DNA of 64,000 nucleotides from Neelides folsomi (Eukaryota; Arthropoda; Collembola; Neelipleona; Neelidae). Shown here piece by piece: positions 1 through 14,200 of this stretch. The notes under the pieces were generated by a model. The model ran no database searches and had not been told where the DNA came from. It was given only the letters and a program-made list of their open reading frames with translations. The stretch's first letter is position 1, and every line of letters starts with the position of its first letter. The DNA lies in assembly GCA_034687125.1 (NCBI GenBank), contig JAQGBZ010000011.1:372001-436000 (forward strand), in the 5' to 3' direction. Position numbers and translations under genes: made by a program.

Positions 1-2213
1 ATCTCATTTGTCAAAAAGTAGGAGCAACATTATATAATGATTGGTGAGGCTAATTAGTCCTCCCGGAACAAATACTTCCACAATTCCCCCTATACCCTCA
101 CTTTAGCCCCGATGAGAGCAGTGGAGTGGAGAGGGAAAGTTGAGCATTCAACTGATAACTCCTGTTGGAATGAAGCAGTTCAGCCCTCCCTTATTATCTC
201 CTTCCTACCACGTAGATCCTTCCGACCTATTATTTCCTTCTCTATACAGCTTATTAGAAATATTGGATTTGCTCAAAGTTTTTCCTTCCCGGGCATCTGC
301 ATATCCATCTCATCATCCTCCGCCAATTCCTCAACTCTCGGGTTTCTTTTATTGTTCTTACTGATTAGTCAAAAGTTTGACAATTTATCCTCTCAACTTG
401 CAGGCTAATTAGAAACAAATAAGCACACTCGGGCCTCTCACTTCAAACTTTTAACAAAGAGGAGTCATTTCCTCTTCTTCTAATTCTTTCCACTCTGCCC
501 TGAATACTAAATAAGGGGGCTAAAAGAGAAGCTCTTATTTCTAAACCCCACCACTCGAAAAAGATTAAGATTAGATCTCTATTTTCTCTCCCACGAGTAT
601 AACTCACGAGAGCGGCTATCTCTCTCCCAACTTCCTCTTTCTCCTCTAAAAGAGGAAACCGACTCTATTATTATGACTTTTAAAAGACCTGCCACTGAAT
701 CTTAAAAGCTGGAAACAATCGACATAAAAAGAAATTTTGAAATGGATCGCGTCGCTCTTCATTGTCAAAAGCTTTAATTGGAAAAATTCATGAAACCTTC
801 CTCAAACTTTTTCCCCTTCACTCAAAAAGAAACTTTGAACATTTTCTTAACTGTTCTTAACAGAACTTAAATTCTATCAACGAATAATAAGTATCAATTC
901 TCGGTGCTAAAACTGATTGGGCTAATTCATATAACTAACAGGACTGCAAAGTTAATTAACACCAGAACAAAGATTCTTGAAATATCGACATTGGAAATTA
1001 AATTTAATCCTCTGAAATTTGTTATATTTTTTATAACAAAGTAATATCATAAGTTTTATAATCATTATACATTATATTTCTTTGCGAATTTAAAATTAAT
1101 GATATCGCTTACACATAAAGAATTAATTAGGCCAAAAAGCTTCGAGTAATTGTATACATTTAATAAATTCTTTTGTATGCATAAGTAATTTTGCATGTAT
1201 GCTGGAATAAGTTTATGTCCTTAGTATATATATAATAACACGAAAGTAATACTTGTGTTACATAAGTAAGTTTCTTTTCTTTGGAATTTGAAAAGAGAGC
1301 CCTTCATATCCTTTCACTCACGGTTGAGAGATCAGAGAAAAGAGAAAATGAATTAAAGCTGTGAACCCAAGATAGGAGATTTCTCTCTTTCCCGTCCCAT
1401 CCCATATCGAAGAAAGTATAAGAAGATTTAACAGCATGCGTGTTCCACTTTTCTTGTCTCTTAAACAAAATTTACAATTGATGCCATAAAATTCCATTTT
1501 ATTTGTCTAAGCTCTATAAACCAAAAAGCAATTGATCTTAAATAGAAATAACTTACATACTATATTTAATCGATATCCTATTATTGAATTTTAACATACA
1601 ACTAACAGACAATGACTCATATGTCAGTGAACGAATAAAAATAAGTAGTTAGATGGTATTATGGTGTACATTTTATTAAATGTGTTCATTTAAATAAAAA
1701 GTTAACATTATAAAAATTATGTGGTTGATAAAATGGCGAAATGCCATATACAGATACAAATAGTACTACATACATCTATAGTACTAGCTTACATAAATCT
1801 TAATACTTAAATAACTATCTACAAATATTAAGTATGCCATATATTATTTACTACAAATGTAATATGTACTCTAAATATCCCTGCATATATTTGTTAACTT
1901 AATACTTACCTTACATATTAATAAAATAATAATGATGTGTGGTGTGGATAACTCGTAAGGTCGTAAGGTTATATTTAACTACAAAATTTAGTATTTTTTG
2001 TATGTAGGTATATTATGTATTTACTGGTCGTAGTTAATACAAACTGTAGGTTAATAGTCTGAGAACAAAATTGGAAGTTTCACTAATTAGCTTATTTATT
2101 TCCTCCGACTCATTCTTTTTTCCCTAGAGGAAGAATCCTCTAATTATAGTAAACTACTATTAGGTCTTTGCTAATTACATGAATTTTTTCTTTCTAGGTG
2201 ATGGTGGGTGAAG
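1..2213. other. Upstream noncoding region
   Basis: AT-rich sequence with CT-rich stretches near 590-660 and 1310-1410. Open frames near 112-408 overlap each other in two frames and have no recognisable protein content. I see no supported gene. It could hold the promoter, 5' UTR or an earlier signal-peptide exon of turtle. Confidence 0.5.
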
Positions 2214-2298
2214 ATGGTTGGCCACGAAGGGGCCGGCACGGCCGCGTCCGCGGAGGAGCGGATTGAACAATCAATTTCTACTCCATATTTCTCTGCGG
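2198..2298 (+). other. tutl: Candidate first coding exon of turtle
   Basis: A GC-rich island in AT-rich DNA. An acceptor-like tract ends at 2197, an ATG lies at 2214, and the frame stays open for 28 codons to a donor at 2299. Its single leftover base G joins the GA that starts the 4874 exon in phase. The encoded N-terminus (starting MVGHEGAG) is not hydrophobic, so it is not a signal peptide. An upstream TGA lies in the same frame. Confidence 0.45.
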
Positions 2299-5200
2299 GT
2301 AAGCCGTCTAATCAATGACCAATCCTCTCTATTTATATTTATATAAGAACTCTTAATGAAATTAAATGTGGTTAGGGATAATCCGGGCTTGGAATTTGAG
2401 CCCACTTATCGGCCGAGCCGGGAGTTCGGCCCATGATCGGATCGAGCCGCCATGCAGGTCTGGAGAGGTCACTTCTTGAACCTCCCTCTCCGGAAAGATG
2501 GGCGAGGGTTTTTGAGTCATCCTCTCCTCCTCTCTGTCGCCCTTCTCTGCATTGTTCAAGGTAATTTCACCCTCATCTCCCAAATGGGTCCTTGGAGGGA
2601 AAACAATCTCGAAGGCTGAAGAGAGGAGTCATGATAAGTAAGGCTAAATACCTTCAGCCTCCCATTCCCCCCATTAAATTTCCATAGGAAGAAGGGGAAA
2701 GATCATTGAGGAGGTCATGAAGAAAGATCATCTTCATGATTATGGCTCTCTTCGCCAAATAGCTTACGATTGTCATAACCCATGGTAAATGGGCCTTTTG
2801 GTCCAATCTTTCTTTTCAAGTTAAAATCTATTACGCGTATGCAAAAACTGGCCCAAGTGCTTTCACTTTAATCGAACACGGGTTCATCTGGAAAAATGAC
2901 CTACTAAAATAAATTCATAATTTTCCTGAGGCTGAGATCAATCATGAAGAAACGAGATGAGATAAGGACGATGGCGCTCCAAATCATCACAAGGAGCTGA
3001 ATTAGGGAGGAAAATGAGTTGAGAATGTATAATAGCTCCGAGGATTGTGTGAAGAAACATAAGAACCTCTCATCTCCCGGCACAAAAGAACAGTTGAAAA
3101 CTAGAGACGGGGATGTGAGATGAATGAAACTTTTCTCAAGTTTCGAATTACAATAGAGATCTAATTGGGGAGTATTATTTATAATTTAATCCTGGGACTC
3201 TATATCGGTATGTCTGGGAGTTCAATTGGAAGCGTAATGATTCGATAAGGGTTCCCAAGTTGGGAAGGAAAGGAAAGTGGGAGGAATGTAAGAAATTTGA
3301 TCCTTAAATTAGGACTTTTCTTCGATCGGAGAGAGAGGAGAATGAAAAGTAAGGAAGGCGGGGTTTAATATTAAGCATTTCACAACCCGACGGGCCCGAG
3401 ATTTGATTCAGGGGGAAGGACCGGAGAATGGTTAGAAAGTGAAAATGTAGTGAAGGTAAATCTAGTGAGTGCCAAGTGTGAGAGGAATAATTGAAGAGAA
3501 GAACTTGGGCGTCTCCGGTCTTCTTGGCTTCCTCAGCATATGCACTCCATTAATTTGGCAGAAGTTAATTTTTACTGCCGCGAACTTCTTTCCCTCCATC
3601 TTCCCTATCTCTCCTCTAGTCTCCGAGGAGGGATGGAGGTGGTCGACCGTTCTCCCAAATTTCCTTATAGTCCTACTGACGACTACGGCCGAGGCCTGGC
3701 AAGTGTGAATAATTTAAATGGAACATTTCTCTTACTCAAGACCTAAGCCTGAGAGTGACGCCGGTTAGGGGAGGGAGGAACTGCGGCGGCCGCGGTCCTC
3801 ACTTCGACCTGAGGACTCCTCGATCACAACTTTCCTAGTCCCCGGCCCCGTCAACCGTGAACAGAGATTTTATTCTTGTCACTCATATAATAAATGATCC
3901 TCGGAGAGCTTTCTCTTCGCCCTCCTGGAGGAAAGATGCAAATGATGGTAAATGGTTGTTGGCCGAGGGGATGCATATTTGATTAGCCAAATTCCTCCCT
4001 TCGTTATACTTCCCGGATCAAGGCCACTTCCAGGAACTCTTCATTAGAATTATAGAAAGGGACTCCCATCTCCTCCTTATAATAATTAAAGAGCTTAAAT
4101 TATCAGCAAATGCAAATATACTGATATTTCTTCATACTACTATTATAAATGAAAAACATGGGATATTTACTTATATACCTATAGGTATCTATTATAAATA
4201 TTTATGTAGGTAGTAATATACTCTGCGTATTAGATAGTTTAATATTTGTACATACATACATAAAAACATAGTTCACAAGATGGATCTTCTATCCCTTGCC
4301 TCAGTTTAATCAAAAAGAAAGTTTGATACGGAAGAATAATATTTGCAAGCACAGGGCTATATTTTAAATTATATTATCCCCTGAAGTGTATGGATAATAT
4401 GTATTATAACTCGTATGAAACTACATGAAGTTTGTATAACTTTGTAGTATCATTATTTATACTTTTATATACCATCGAATGTTTATTGGAAATAGAAATT
4501 TTCAAGCTGGTGCTGGTGCATGGTGCCTTGATAATATTTTCCAAAGTGAATGGTTCCCAAATAGTCTTTGTACGTATCATACAAAAGTTATGTTTACTTT
4601 GTATTTAAACTTCCGTCCGAGCCTTCGCTCCTCCCGTCCGAGAGATAATCTGGAGAAGGAGAGATCAATACTGATGGCGTGATGGTTCGGGCTAAAAATG
4701 ATAAAAGATTTTCTTTGCATTTGCCCTACTATGGTTCCTGAAAGGAGCATTACCTAAGCCAAGATTTCATTCTTGTCACTCAAATGTACAATGGTCCTTC
4801 TCTTTAATTTAAAAAGGGAACCTTTGATGTCTTTTCTTCACTTATCCATTATTTCATGCTTTTTTCATTGCAGGATGCTGTGAGACGAACGAGGACGATA
4901 CGCTCAGTTTATACGGAAACCTCGTGGCAGGAAATGGTGGTGGAAATGGCGACGATTGGGGAAGCGGCGGAGTTCCCGCCGATGCCGAGTACATCACTGC
5001 AATCATTGGAGAAGGAGAATTCGTCGTTTTTAACTGTCATGTTGAGTTTCCCGATGGCTATCCCGTCCCATACATTGTTCAATGGGACAAAAAGGTAAAA
5101 TATTGGCTCTTCATTTGAATTATTATTGCAAAAATAATTTTACAACTACAGAACAAACTATATAGTAAATATTATTCATACTTGGAAAGTTTTATTCAAA

Positions 5201-8200
5201 AAGTTTCAAACTCTAGCCTTGTTTAGGTATATTACAAAATCATGAACATATTTATTAAGTATCAACTTATCAATATACTGCATTTTATCATCATGTACAT
5301 AATTGAGACAAGATTCAGTACAGTTTAGAATATAAGAATTAATTGTTTAAATTTTGATAATGACACATGCATAGAATTAAGATTAGCAAAAAGTACACAC
5401 CTGGTACCTGCATTTTTGTACTTATATTTGATTGGGCGCCAAAATTTCATTGCATTGGAAAGTGCTACTTTTGGGTAGTAAATCCATGAATAAAAAATAA
5501 AAACGTAAATGGATACGAAATTGAACGTATGAAGGCTCTTTATTCGAAAAATATTCCGAGTGAAGGGGAAATAGATTTGTGCATAGGAGGAGGATATGAT
5601 ATGCTTCTCCAGATACATCGGCCTTCCTTGCGATTCCATCGTTGCACGTAAGAATATAAAAATGGTTCTATAAGGAGCTTCCATTTCTGAGGAACATTTC
5701 CAATAAATTTTGAATCGGGAACACTTTTTTATTTATTATTTATAGTAATCATTCGAAACGGTTATCCGTATGTCTAAGGAAGCTTTCTGGCTCTTCGGAC
5801 TCGAAGCCGCAGCTGTATTTTCTATTCACTCCCATCGATGCGGAGACTTTTAAATCCATTCTTTTCGCCCCATCCAGAAGAATTCAAATAAAAAACTTTT
5901 GTGTTGGGAAGATTAAATTCACAAAGTAGGAGATGCGTATGTATTGGGGCGTCAAAAATTGTATTTTCTCTAGACAGCCCCCGCCTCCTTGGTGGTGGAG
6001 GAGCAAACAAGGGAACTCGGATGTATTTTATTGTTATGTCAAAGAGGAAGAAGAATTCCACTTCGAGACTACTTTGAATTCCCTGGGGTCAGGAGCCCAG
6101 GTTTCCAAATATATTTCCTTCCCTAATGTGGCGAGAGATGCGAGATCCGAGAAAGACAAGTACATGGATTGTACATCGCTTGTCTCTGAGCCAGTTCCGC
6201 TTCCCACTGATTTATTCAATATTTATTGCGAAAGACAAATAGCAAATTGTCCCTTTCATCTTCCCTTTCAATCGAGGTTGACAAGGGAAGTTTTCTTATC
6301 GTCAAGCTCATCTGGCTCCCCGAGCTGATTGAGCCGAGATCTTCATATCCCCACAACATGCCTGGCATTCCAGTCTACCTTATAAATCGAGCCATGGGAC
6401 TCGTTTGGGGCCAGAATGTCCTTTGTGGAACCCATTGAAGAATCTGCTCAGGAAGAACTCTCTTTGTGTCCGGCGACTGACAGCGGAATGACCCCTGGCA
6501 TTTTCGATCATCCACACTTAATGGGACAAATGGATTATCAAGAGGAAAGCTTTTAAAATTCGTCGATAACTGTATAATGTGAAAGGAGTACTTACTCTTC
6601 CTCTGACAGATACGACTCGCCCAGCGTTGGTGGCCGCTATCGCTCCCTACATATTTCCAGAATAGTCAAGATACAGCTGACTCCCTACATTTCCCCGACT
6701 CAATTGTTGAGTGCAATGTGGTTTATGATTTTGAGAGAGACGGGTCGGGGAACTCCTTGGAATGCCTTTCTCGGGGCGGTCGGTCGCTGTTGTCCCTTCC
6801 GCTTTCACTATTTATTTGAAACAAGGAAAAATGAGGGAGAAACATATGGAGTGACACTGCTGACTACACATCTTTTCTGAATTCCATAAAACACACACAC
6901 AAGATCCGTACGAGAAGGGGTGGAGGATTTCCAACAAATTCCCAATCGATTCCCCTTCCCTACTTCCTTCAATCTCGGGCCAAACGAGGCGAAGAGGAGT
7001 CGGCGGAGGGAAGATGGAAGTGAAACCGATCCGAGGAATAAGGGAGGGAAGACGGAGTGCTCGATATGCAAGAGACTTCCATGCTCCGCAAATGCCCGCT
7101 TTTAGATTATTACACAGATTTGAAATGGGATTACTTTGGAAAATAGAGTCCCAGGTATGCCCTCCACTTCTCACTTGTCAATGGGCTGAGAGCCGTACCT
7201 GTCTTTTTCCTCTTTCGACTCCACCAATGTGAAGGAATGAATCTAAAGGGACTCGTTCTTCTCCGCCAAATTCATATAGTTTCTCAAGTCAAATTGCGAT
7301 ATTTCACCCTTGTTACCCAATTTCGCGCCTCTTCCATTTGCCAGGCTGAGTGGAAATCTCTTTCCTTGATTTGATTGAGAAGCTATGTTTAAAAGGAATG
7401 AGATAATCTATAATAAATGGTCTCAAGAGCTCTCATTTCCTGAGAGATCTCGCGAGATCTTACATTCATTGATTTTCCTCACAATGGTTGCTTTGCATAG
7501 GGATGAAATTAAATTGGGCCTTGTAACATTGTTTCATTAATTTGCTCGCTCATCCGAGACATTTGGTCGGCCAGTTAAGGGTTTCATTAATTCATATACA
7601 ATGAGTTGAAAGGCTCTCGACATTTGCACGAGTTCCCTCAGGATGTTGAGAAATGTGGATTGAGGAGGGCGAGCAATTTATCGACTCCACCGCTCCTGGG
7701 ATGAATTACGAGTCGGGGAAAGGCGGTGATCAAATGTTGGAACTGTCTTCGGTTCACTTTATGAAGCACATAATTGCAGACGAGTGTGGTTTGCAAGGTT
7801 AATCATTTCAATATTTCCGGCATAAAGCACATAACCTAACATAGGACTTGAATGTACCGGGTTGAGTCGGGAAGTAACTAGAAGGTTCGGGGGCATCCAT
7901 CCATTAAAAAGGTTCTGATCCGTGCGGGCGAAATAAAATGGGCTTGATACCATCTACTACTAACTATTATGTACTATCTACAAACACAAATTTAGGGTTA
8001 GTATAAAAAACCTCAAGGCATCTCTAGGGATCTTTTATTATGCTCCCTCACGGCATAGCCACCGAGCAATTAAGTAATGGGAGTAATGAGAAGGGATCTT
8101 TTTCCAGGGAGTGGATATTCCCATCCACATCTGGTACGACGGCTACCCGACCCACAGCGGAGAAGGCTACGAAGGCCGAGTGGCCCGAGTGAACCCCAAC

Positions 8201-11200
8201 AGCTCCTTTGGCCTCGCCTCGCTCAATTTGACCTCAATCCGGGAGAGTGACCGGGGATGGTACAACTGCCGGGTGTATTTCCTCAACCGGAGTCCACCGC
8301 CACAGAACAGCAAGAACGTGAGCGGGAGTTGGTACCATCTCGATGTACATGCCCCGCCCCGGTTTGTCCACACTTCCGACGACGTCGTGTACACGAAGAT
8401 CGGGAAGAACATCATCCTCCATTGTCGGGCCGAGGGAATGCCGCCACCCGAGATTGTCTGGTGAGGAATTTGATTTACTTCATATAGCCAAAATTCACAT
8501 AGTCCATTATGATCATTTGTACGAGGAAGGAGGATTCCTCCGCCCAAATCCTTGCCCGAGCACAATAATATCTGCCTCCTCCGTTTATGGCCACTGTAGC
8601 CGCCGAGGACGTCGCTCGAGAATTGAAAAATCTGACCATAGTAACTGCCGCCCGTAATGGTCTATAAAACTTTTTCTTAGGAAGATGAAAATGAAATATA
8701 GAGCCTTGAAGGAGAATCTGAGTTTTCGCGTCCTCACAATGAAATTCCCGTGGCTTTTATAAGCTGGGAGGTATATGCAGCCGTAAAGGCTTACGGGAAC
8801 TACGATCAACTTCGCAGTCCTTTGCTCCTCGAATAGGAAACTTTATCCCTTAGGTGTAAAATTTAGCGAGTAATCAAGCCGTAAAAAGTGTTTAGTTTGA
8901 AAGTGAGACATATATAAGATGAAAAGGAGGATTCTTAAGCTGTAAACTCGTTTATTATATAAGGAAAACAAAAGGTCATCATGAAACTTGTACGTATGAA
9001 TTCATCCACCGGGAAGAATTAAAATATGATCCCTATACTCTACCCACATAGCCTTTCTCCTCCAACCCACGCTTATTTAGGGATGTAAAAATGCACAGGG
9101 TTATGCAACCCAGGAGGAATAAGAAAGTTAACGTATCGTAATTCGTAAGGGTGAGGCGTGTTCCAGTTCTCGGAAAGGCTCTGCGGAAATATTTGGAGAA
9201 ACAGAGCGACTGCGGTGGTTTCTTCTTATATGGTGGATTATTAGAGAAACATTTGGATTGTTGTTGAGAAGAGATGGGAAAAGTTGGGAAAGTGTTTAAG
9301 TAGGAATATATACAAGGGCGTGTGTGGTCCTCTACAGCGACATGAGGAAAAGGGATTGCTCTCCTTCTTTTGGCTCAAGGATGTTACTTCTTTCAGGTAC
9401 AAAGACTCGGAACCGGTGCAACCATCGGTTACAATATCGATCGTGAATGAAGGCACTGAACTCCGCATCTCTCAGATTAAAAATGAAGACATTGCCGACT
9501 ACACTTGTATTGCTGGGAATGGGGAAGGGAAAATTCATCACGTTATGAAAGTTCTCATTGCTGGTGAGTTCTACAATCAACTTTCCCTTTTATACAATTT
9601 CTATGAAATGGAAAGGTCTTTGTGTGCATTTTAATCCAAAATTTCCCCCTTCGATTTGATAAAAAATGGGGCTTAGGTCTGATAACAAAATTCCTTCATT
9701 TTCTACATAACACATTTACTCATTTTACGTGTATTAACAAAATGAGCTTTTGTTTATATTTGACTCAAATTCCCAATTTAACCTTATCGTATATCATAAA
9801 TGGAGTTTAAAGGAAGTAATAAATACTGATATTGCTTATTCTTGTGAATAATATTAAGAATATTTTTTAAAATATTTAACATTGGATATTTATTATTTTC
9901 ATTTTAATAAATAGCTACAGGGCTTGTAAATTTACAAATAGAAAGTAGAGTAGTAAATACTATGATGTTTTATTACATAATACACATAATTAACCATTTT
10001 ATTATATTTTGCCATATTGATTAAGGAAATTTAATGAATATTTTATGTGCGATTTGAATATGTACCTATTCATTATTACATAAGGAGGGGTTACATTTCA
10101 TTATTAAGAAAGACAATTGCTATTCATTTATAAATAATAAAGTAATAAAGGCGTTCGGAAATATCCGCAATTTTGAATCCCTTTCTTTCTTTGATCTTCG
10201 TCATTTATGAAACATTTAATAAACTTTTGTAAAACTTTTGACATTTCATAAAAGACCTCTTAATGGATTTTTCTTCAAAGGGAGATGAATAGAGAAATAG
10301 GGGGAAATACTCTTTGATGAGTTGAATTTACTGTCGTAAGAATTTTAATTCCCAAAAGAATAATCTTAATTCAAAGCTAAACTTGAAAGGCGCTCAATTC
10401 GTAAGTTCCCTATACTATTCGATATTAAATTAGAAAAGTTGGTGCTGCGAATGGGAAAAAATATTTTTTAAGAGTTTTAAACTCGATGAACGTACGGAGT
10501 ATCTTTCTTCTCCCTCTTCTTCTTTTACCATCTTCACACTCACAATTAGTTTTTCCATAAATGTCTGCGTATCAGACCGAATTTTGGGATACTTGGAAAG
10601 AATGAACTCACAAACTTTTGTTTCGCATCAACTTTTACACAACTTCCATCTTTTTATTCAAACTCGCCCTCTCGACTCTTTCCATTTCCCCAACGTCTGC
10701 TGTCTGCGTCAACTTAAAACTTCCTTCGCAAAAACCACATTTTTGATATAATTATTTAAAAACTTTCTCTTTTTATCATTTCATCAATTTCCCTTAGAAA
10801 AGTTTCCATTGGAAAGTTGAATTAAATTATCTTCCCAAATGCCCTTACAATTAAATCATCAGAGCCGCAATTATCCTCCCGAATGCTAAATCTGGTCAAT
10901 TGGAATTAAATTATGGTTTTATTTGTAGGATCTGCCGTGATCATCAACCCACCTCAAAACATGACAAAAGTTGAAGGCGAAAAGGGAACTTTTCTTTGTG
11001 AATGGAGAGCTCTTCCTTCGAATGCAAGTGTTGTTTGGTTGCGGGATGGGACGCCAGTCCGCCAGATTTCTTCGCTCGAGTCTCGAATTGAATCATTTTC
11101 CAATGGGAGCCTCATCGTAAATCCCGTGAGTGCGGACGACTCTGGGTTCTACGAGTGCAGAGTGTCCAATGGGATAGGAGAGACTCAGACTGCTGTCGCC

Positions 11201-14200
11201 TACCTTAATGTTGAATGTAAGTTGGATGAATGGACCCGACGGAGCTGTAACTATTTTTTCCTTGTGATTAGACCCGGCTCAAGTAACTTACACTCCAACG
11301 GTCCAGTACCTGCCCCATAGGCTCGCCGGCGTCGTGAGATGCTACATAATGGCCAATCCTCCAATCCAGTTCGTGATGTGGACAAGGGACAAGCATCTGT
11401 TGGAGCCATACGAAACAGAAGGGTTTGCGGTGATGAACAACGGTTCGCTCCTTATTGACCGAGTGAAGGAAACCCATCAAGGGATGTACACGTGCACGCC
11501 TTACAACGTCCATGGCACGAAGGGCTCTTCACTCCAAATGCAAGTGATTGTCAAGGAGCCGCCAAAGTTCGACGTCACCCCTGATCCGTTTTACCAAAAG
11601 AAGATCGGATCTTCGCTCGAAATCCCGTGCAGCGCGGTGGCTCCGAATGGGACCACGAGTCCTCTCATCACTTGGCAAAGGGTAAATGCTTCTGATGTGA
11701 TGTAATATAATATACAGTTATAGGTATGCATAAAGATATTTTAACAATCGTCTCTCGGAGTTTGGAGAAAGGAAATAGGGGCATAGAAATCATTGGAATT
11801 GGCATCTCACACGAGGTGCAATAGAAATGGGATGTAAAGAAACACAAAGGAGAGGAAAAATAAAAAATAAAATGAGCTAGCGAAGCAATTCAAACCCCTT
11901 GTTCCCTCCATTAACAATAAAAAGGAGGAATCGATTTTATGGCTAACAAGAGAATTGATTGAACAGAGGGATGGAAAACCACTGCCAAGAGAGCGGGTTC
12001 GGATTGTGGAAGGAAGTTTGACGGTGGAGAATCTTCAGCAAATGGACTACGGAGTAAGATTCCTTTAATTTGAGCAATGTTGTCGCGGTGGGAATGGGCT
12101 CATGGTCATTTGATTTCTAGGAGTACGACTGCATTGCCTCTAACGAGGTCGCTACCCTCGTGGCCTCCACGAAGATCATCGTGGAGGGGACGAAGCCTCA
12201 TGCTCCCTACAACATTACTGCCACCTCCGCCGTCTTCGCCGTTACTCTCAACTGGTGTCCCGGGTACTCCGGCGGCCCCGACTTCGGACAACGCTACCAT
12301 GTTTGGTGAGGGCCGTAGGGAGGAGAGAAATTTAATTTTTCCTCCTTCCCAATTTAATTCCTCCCTAACCATAAAATCCTTTTATTAGGTATCGACGTCT
12401 CGGAGAGGACAAGTGGGAAACGGTTCAAGTCACCCCTGTTGGAAGTACAAGAATCACAATCCGGAATCTGAGCCCAGGCAAAACATACCAGTTTAAAGTG
12501 ATCGGGACGAACGAGATTGGAGAGGGGCATCCGAGTGAAATCGTAAATGTAACTACCAAAGGTAGGTATCTCATCTATAGTGAATTCCTTATTTTTCATT
12601 TATGTACTACTCCTTTCGAAATAATCCATTGGATTTCTTACTTCTTCCTTCTTTGTATAACAAATGTACAAAATGGACTCGAACTGACTCTTTCACTCTT
12701 CTCACTCATTAGCGTCATCCTAAATATCAAATAGGACTCAAAATCTGTTTGTAGTGTATTATTTTAACCTATTACTTGACTCACAATTTAATCCTCGTCA
12801 TTCTATTAACGAGTGACTTCAGTATTGGTGAAAGGCTTCCATTTGTGTTTGGAGTCTTGCTTTGTAAATGGATCCGGTGAAGGGTCTGATGACTGCAAAC
12901 TGATGGGAAAAGTGGAGAGTGAAAGAGGAGAGGTTCTTAATACTCTGCCCTTTACTATGACTCTTTTTCTTCTTTGGCGGTGGAGGTGTAGCTGACACAA
13001 TCCTCAACAACGGTTTGAACGTTACGATTCCACTCCCACCAATCAGCCCACCAGGTGCTTCTACTAGTGCGATTGATCCGAGCATCGGTAATTTAATTCA
13101 CACTCCCCTCAAGAGGGGCAGCCGGCTTTTTTCGCTTTCTTTGTAATTTTCCTTTCTCACTCCCCTCGACCCTGTGAAACTCTTTGATTTATAATGTAGA
13201 TTAAATGCCCAAGTTGGACCTTTCCTTTATCCACACTTTTTTAATTTCCTTACAGAAATACTCGACTATTCAGTTATTAATTATCCCACTGATGATCAAG
13301 GATCTACTTATATTCCTACATTACTTAGACCTCAAGGTTTGTTTTGTTTTGTTTTTATTTTTCACAATTCACATTAAAATTTTAATATCGTTTGCGAACT
13401 GTAGTGTTTGTAATGATTACTTGATAAATATTGCGTACGTAATTGTGGTTTTGGTATTGTATTTACATATTATATACTATAATATACATATTTAATTAAT
13501 GGCCATTATAAACATTAAAAACAAAATGATTGATCATATGTGTTATGTATGTATGGATGGATGATACTTAATAGGTATAATTACACGAACCATAATTATA
13601 CTTATTGTTATCGATTACTTTCACAAACTATTGCTGTTTATATTCATTGTTTTAAATTAACTAGGTATGTTCAAAAAAGTAAAAACAATAATGAAGAGAA
13701 TATTTATGCAAACTTGTTCAGATAAAGTACATTATTTATAATTTTATACAGTGAAATGAGTACGTATACTAGTATGTAAAAGTTTGTACGTATTCTCTTC
13801 ATGTCTTCATCAATAAGTTAAGATTGTATAAAATATTGATTTTCTCGTAAATACACATATGGCCGCCATTCTGTTTTTGATATCCAATTTTAAACTGTCA
13901 TTTATCTTACTTGTGATGGATTGGCTGAATCATTAATCATTTTCTTGTAAACCTATAATACTTACATGTTTGTATTTAGACTTACATTTATAGTTAAGTA
14001 ATTGTAGCGGTTTTCACTAACGATTCAATAACTATGTTCAATTAATTAGTAGGAATATGCGTTATTAAATAGGGAAAACTTGCCTGCTCCTTTTAGTACT
14101 TTATTGAATGTAAATATGATTATATGCCTCTATGGATGGGTCATTGACCATGCTTGGTGCACAATGTCTGTGCTCTATAAAGTTATTTTTAGTTTGCATG

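Noticed and set aside
112-408. 98-codon frame at the left edge
   Set aside because: Overlaps a second frame; Ser/Leu/Phe-rich translation typical of CT-rich noncoding DNA.
5933-6328. 131-codon open frame in turtle intron 2
   Set aside because: Overlaps open frames on the other strand and in other frames, and shows no recognisable domain; the flanking turtle exons join in phase without it.
8167-8565. 132-codon minus-strand frame
   Set aside because: Antisense shadow of the GC-rich turtle Ig exon, which matches the family and joins in phase on both sides.
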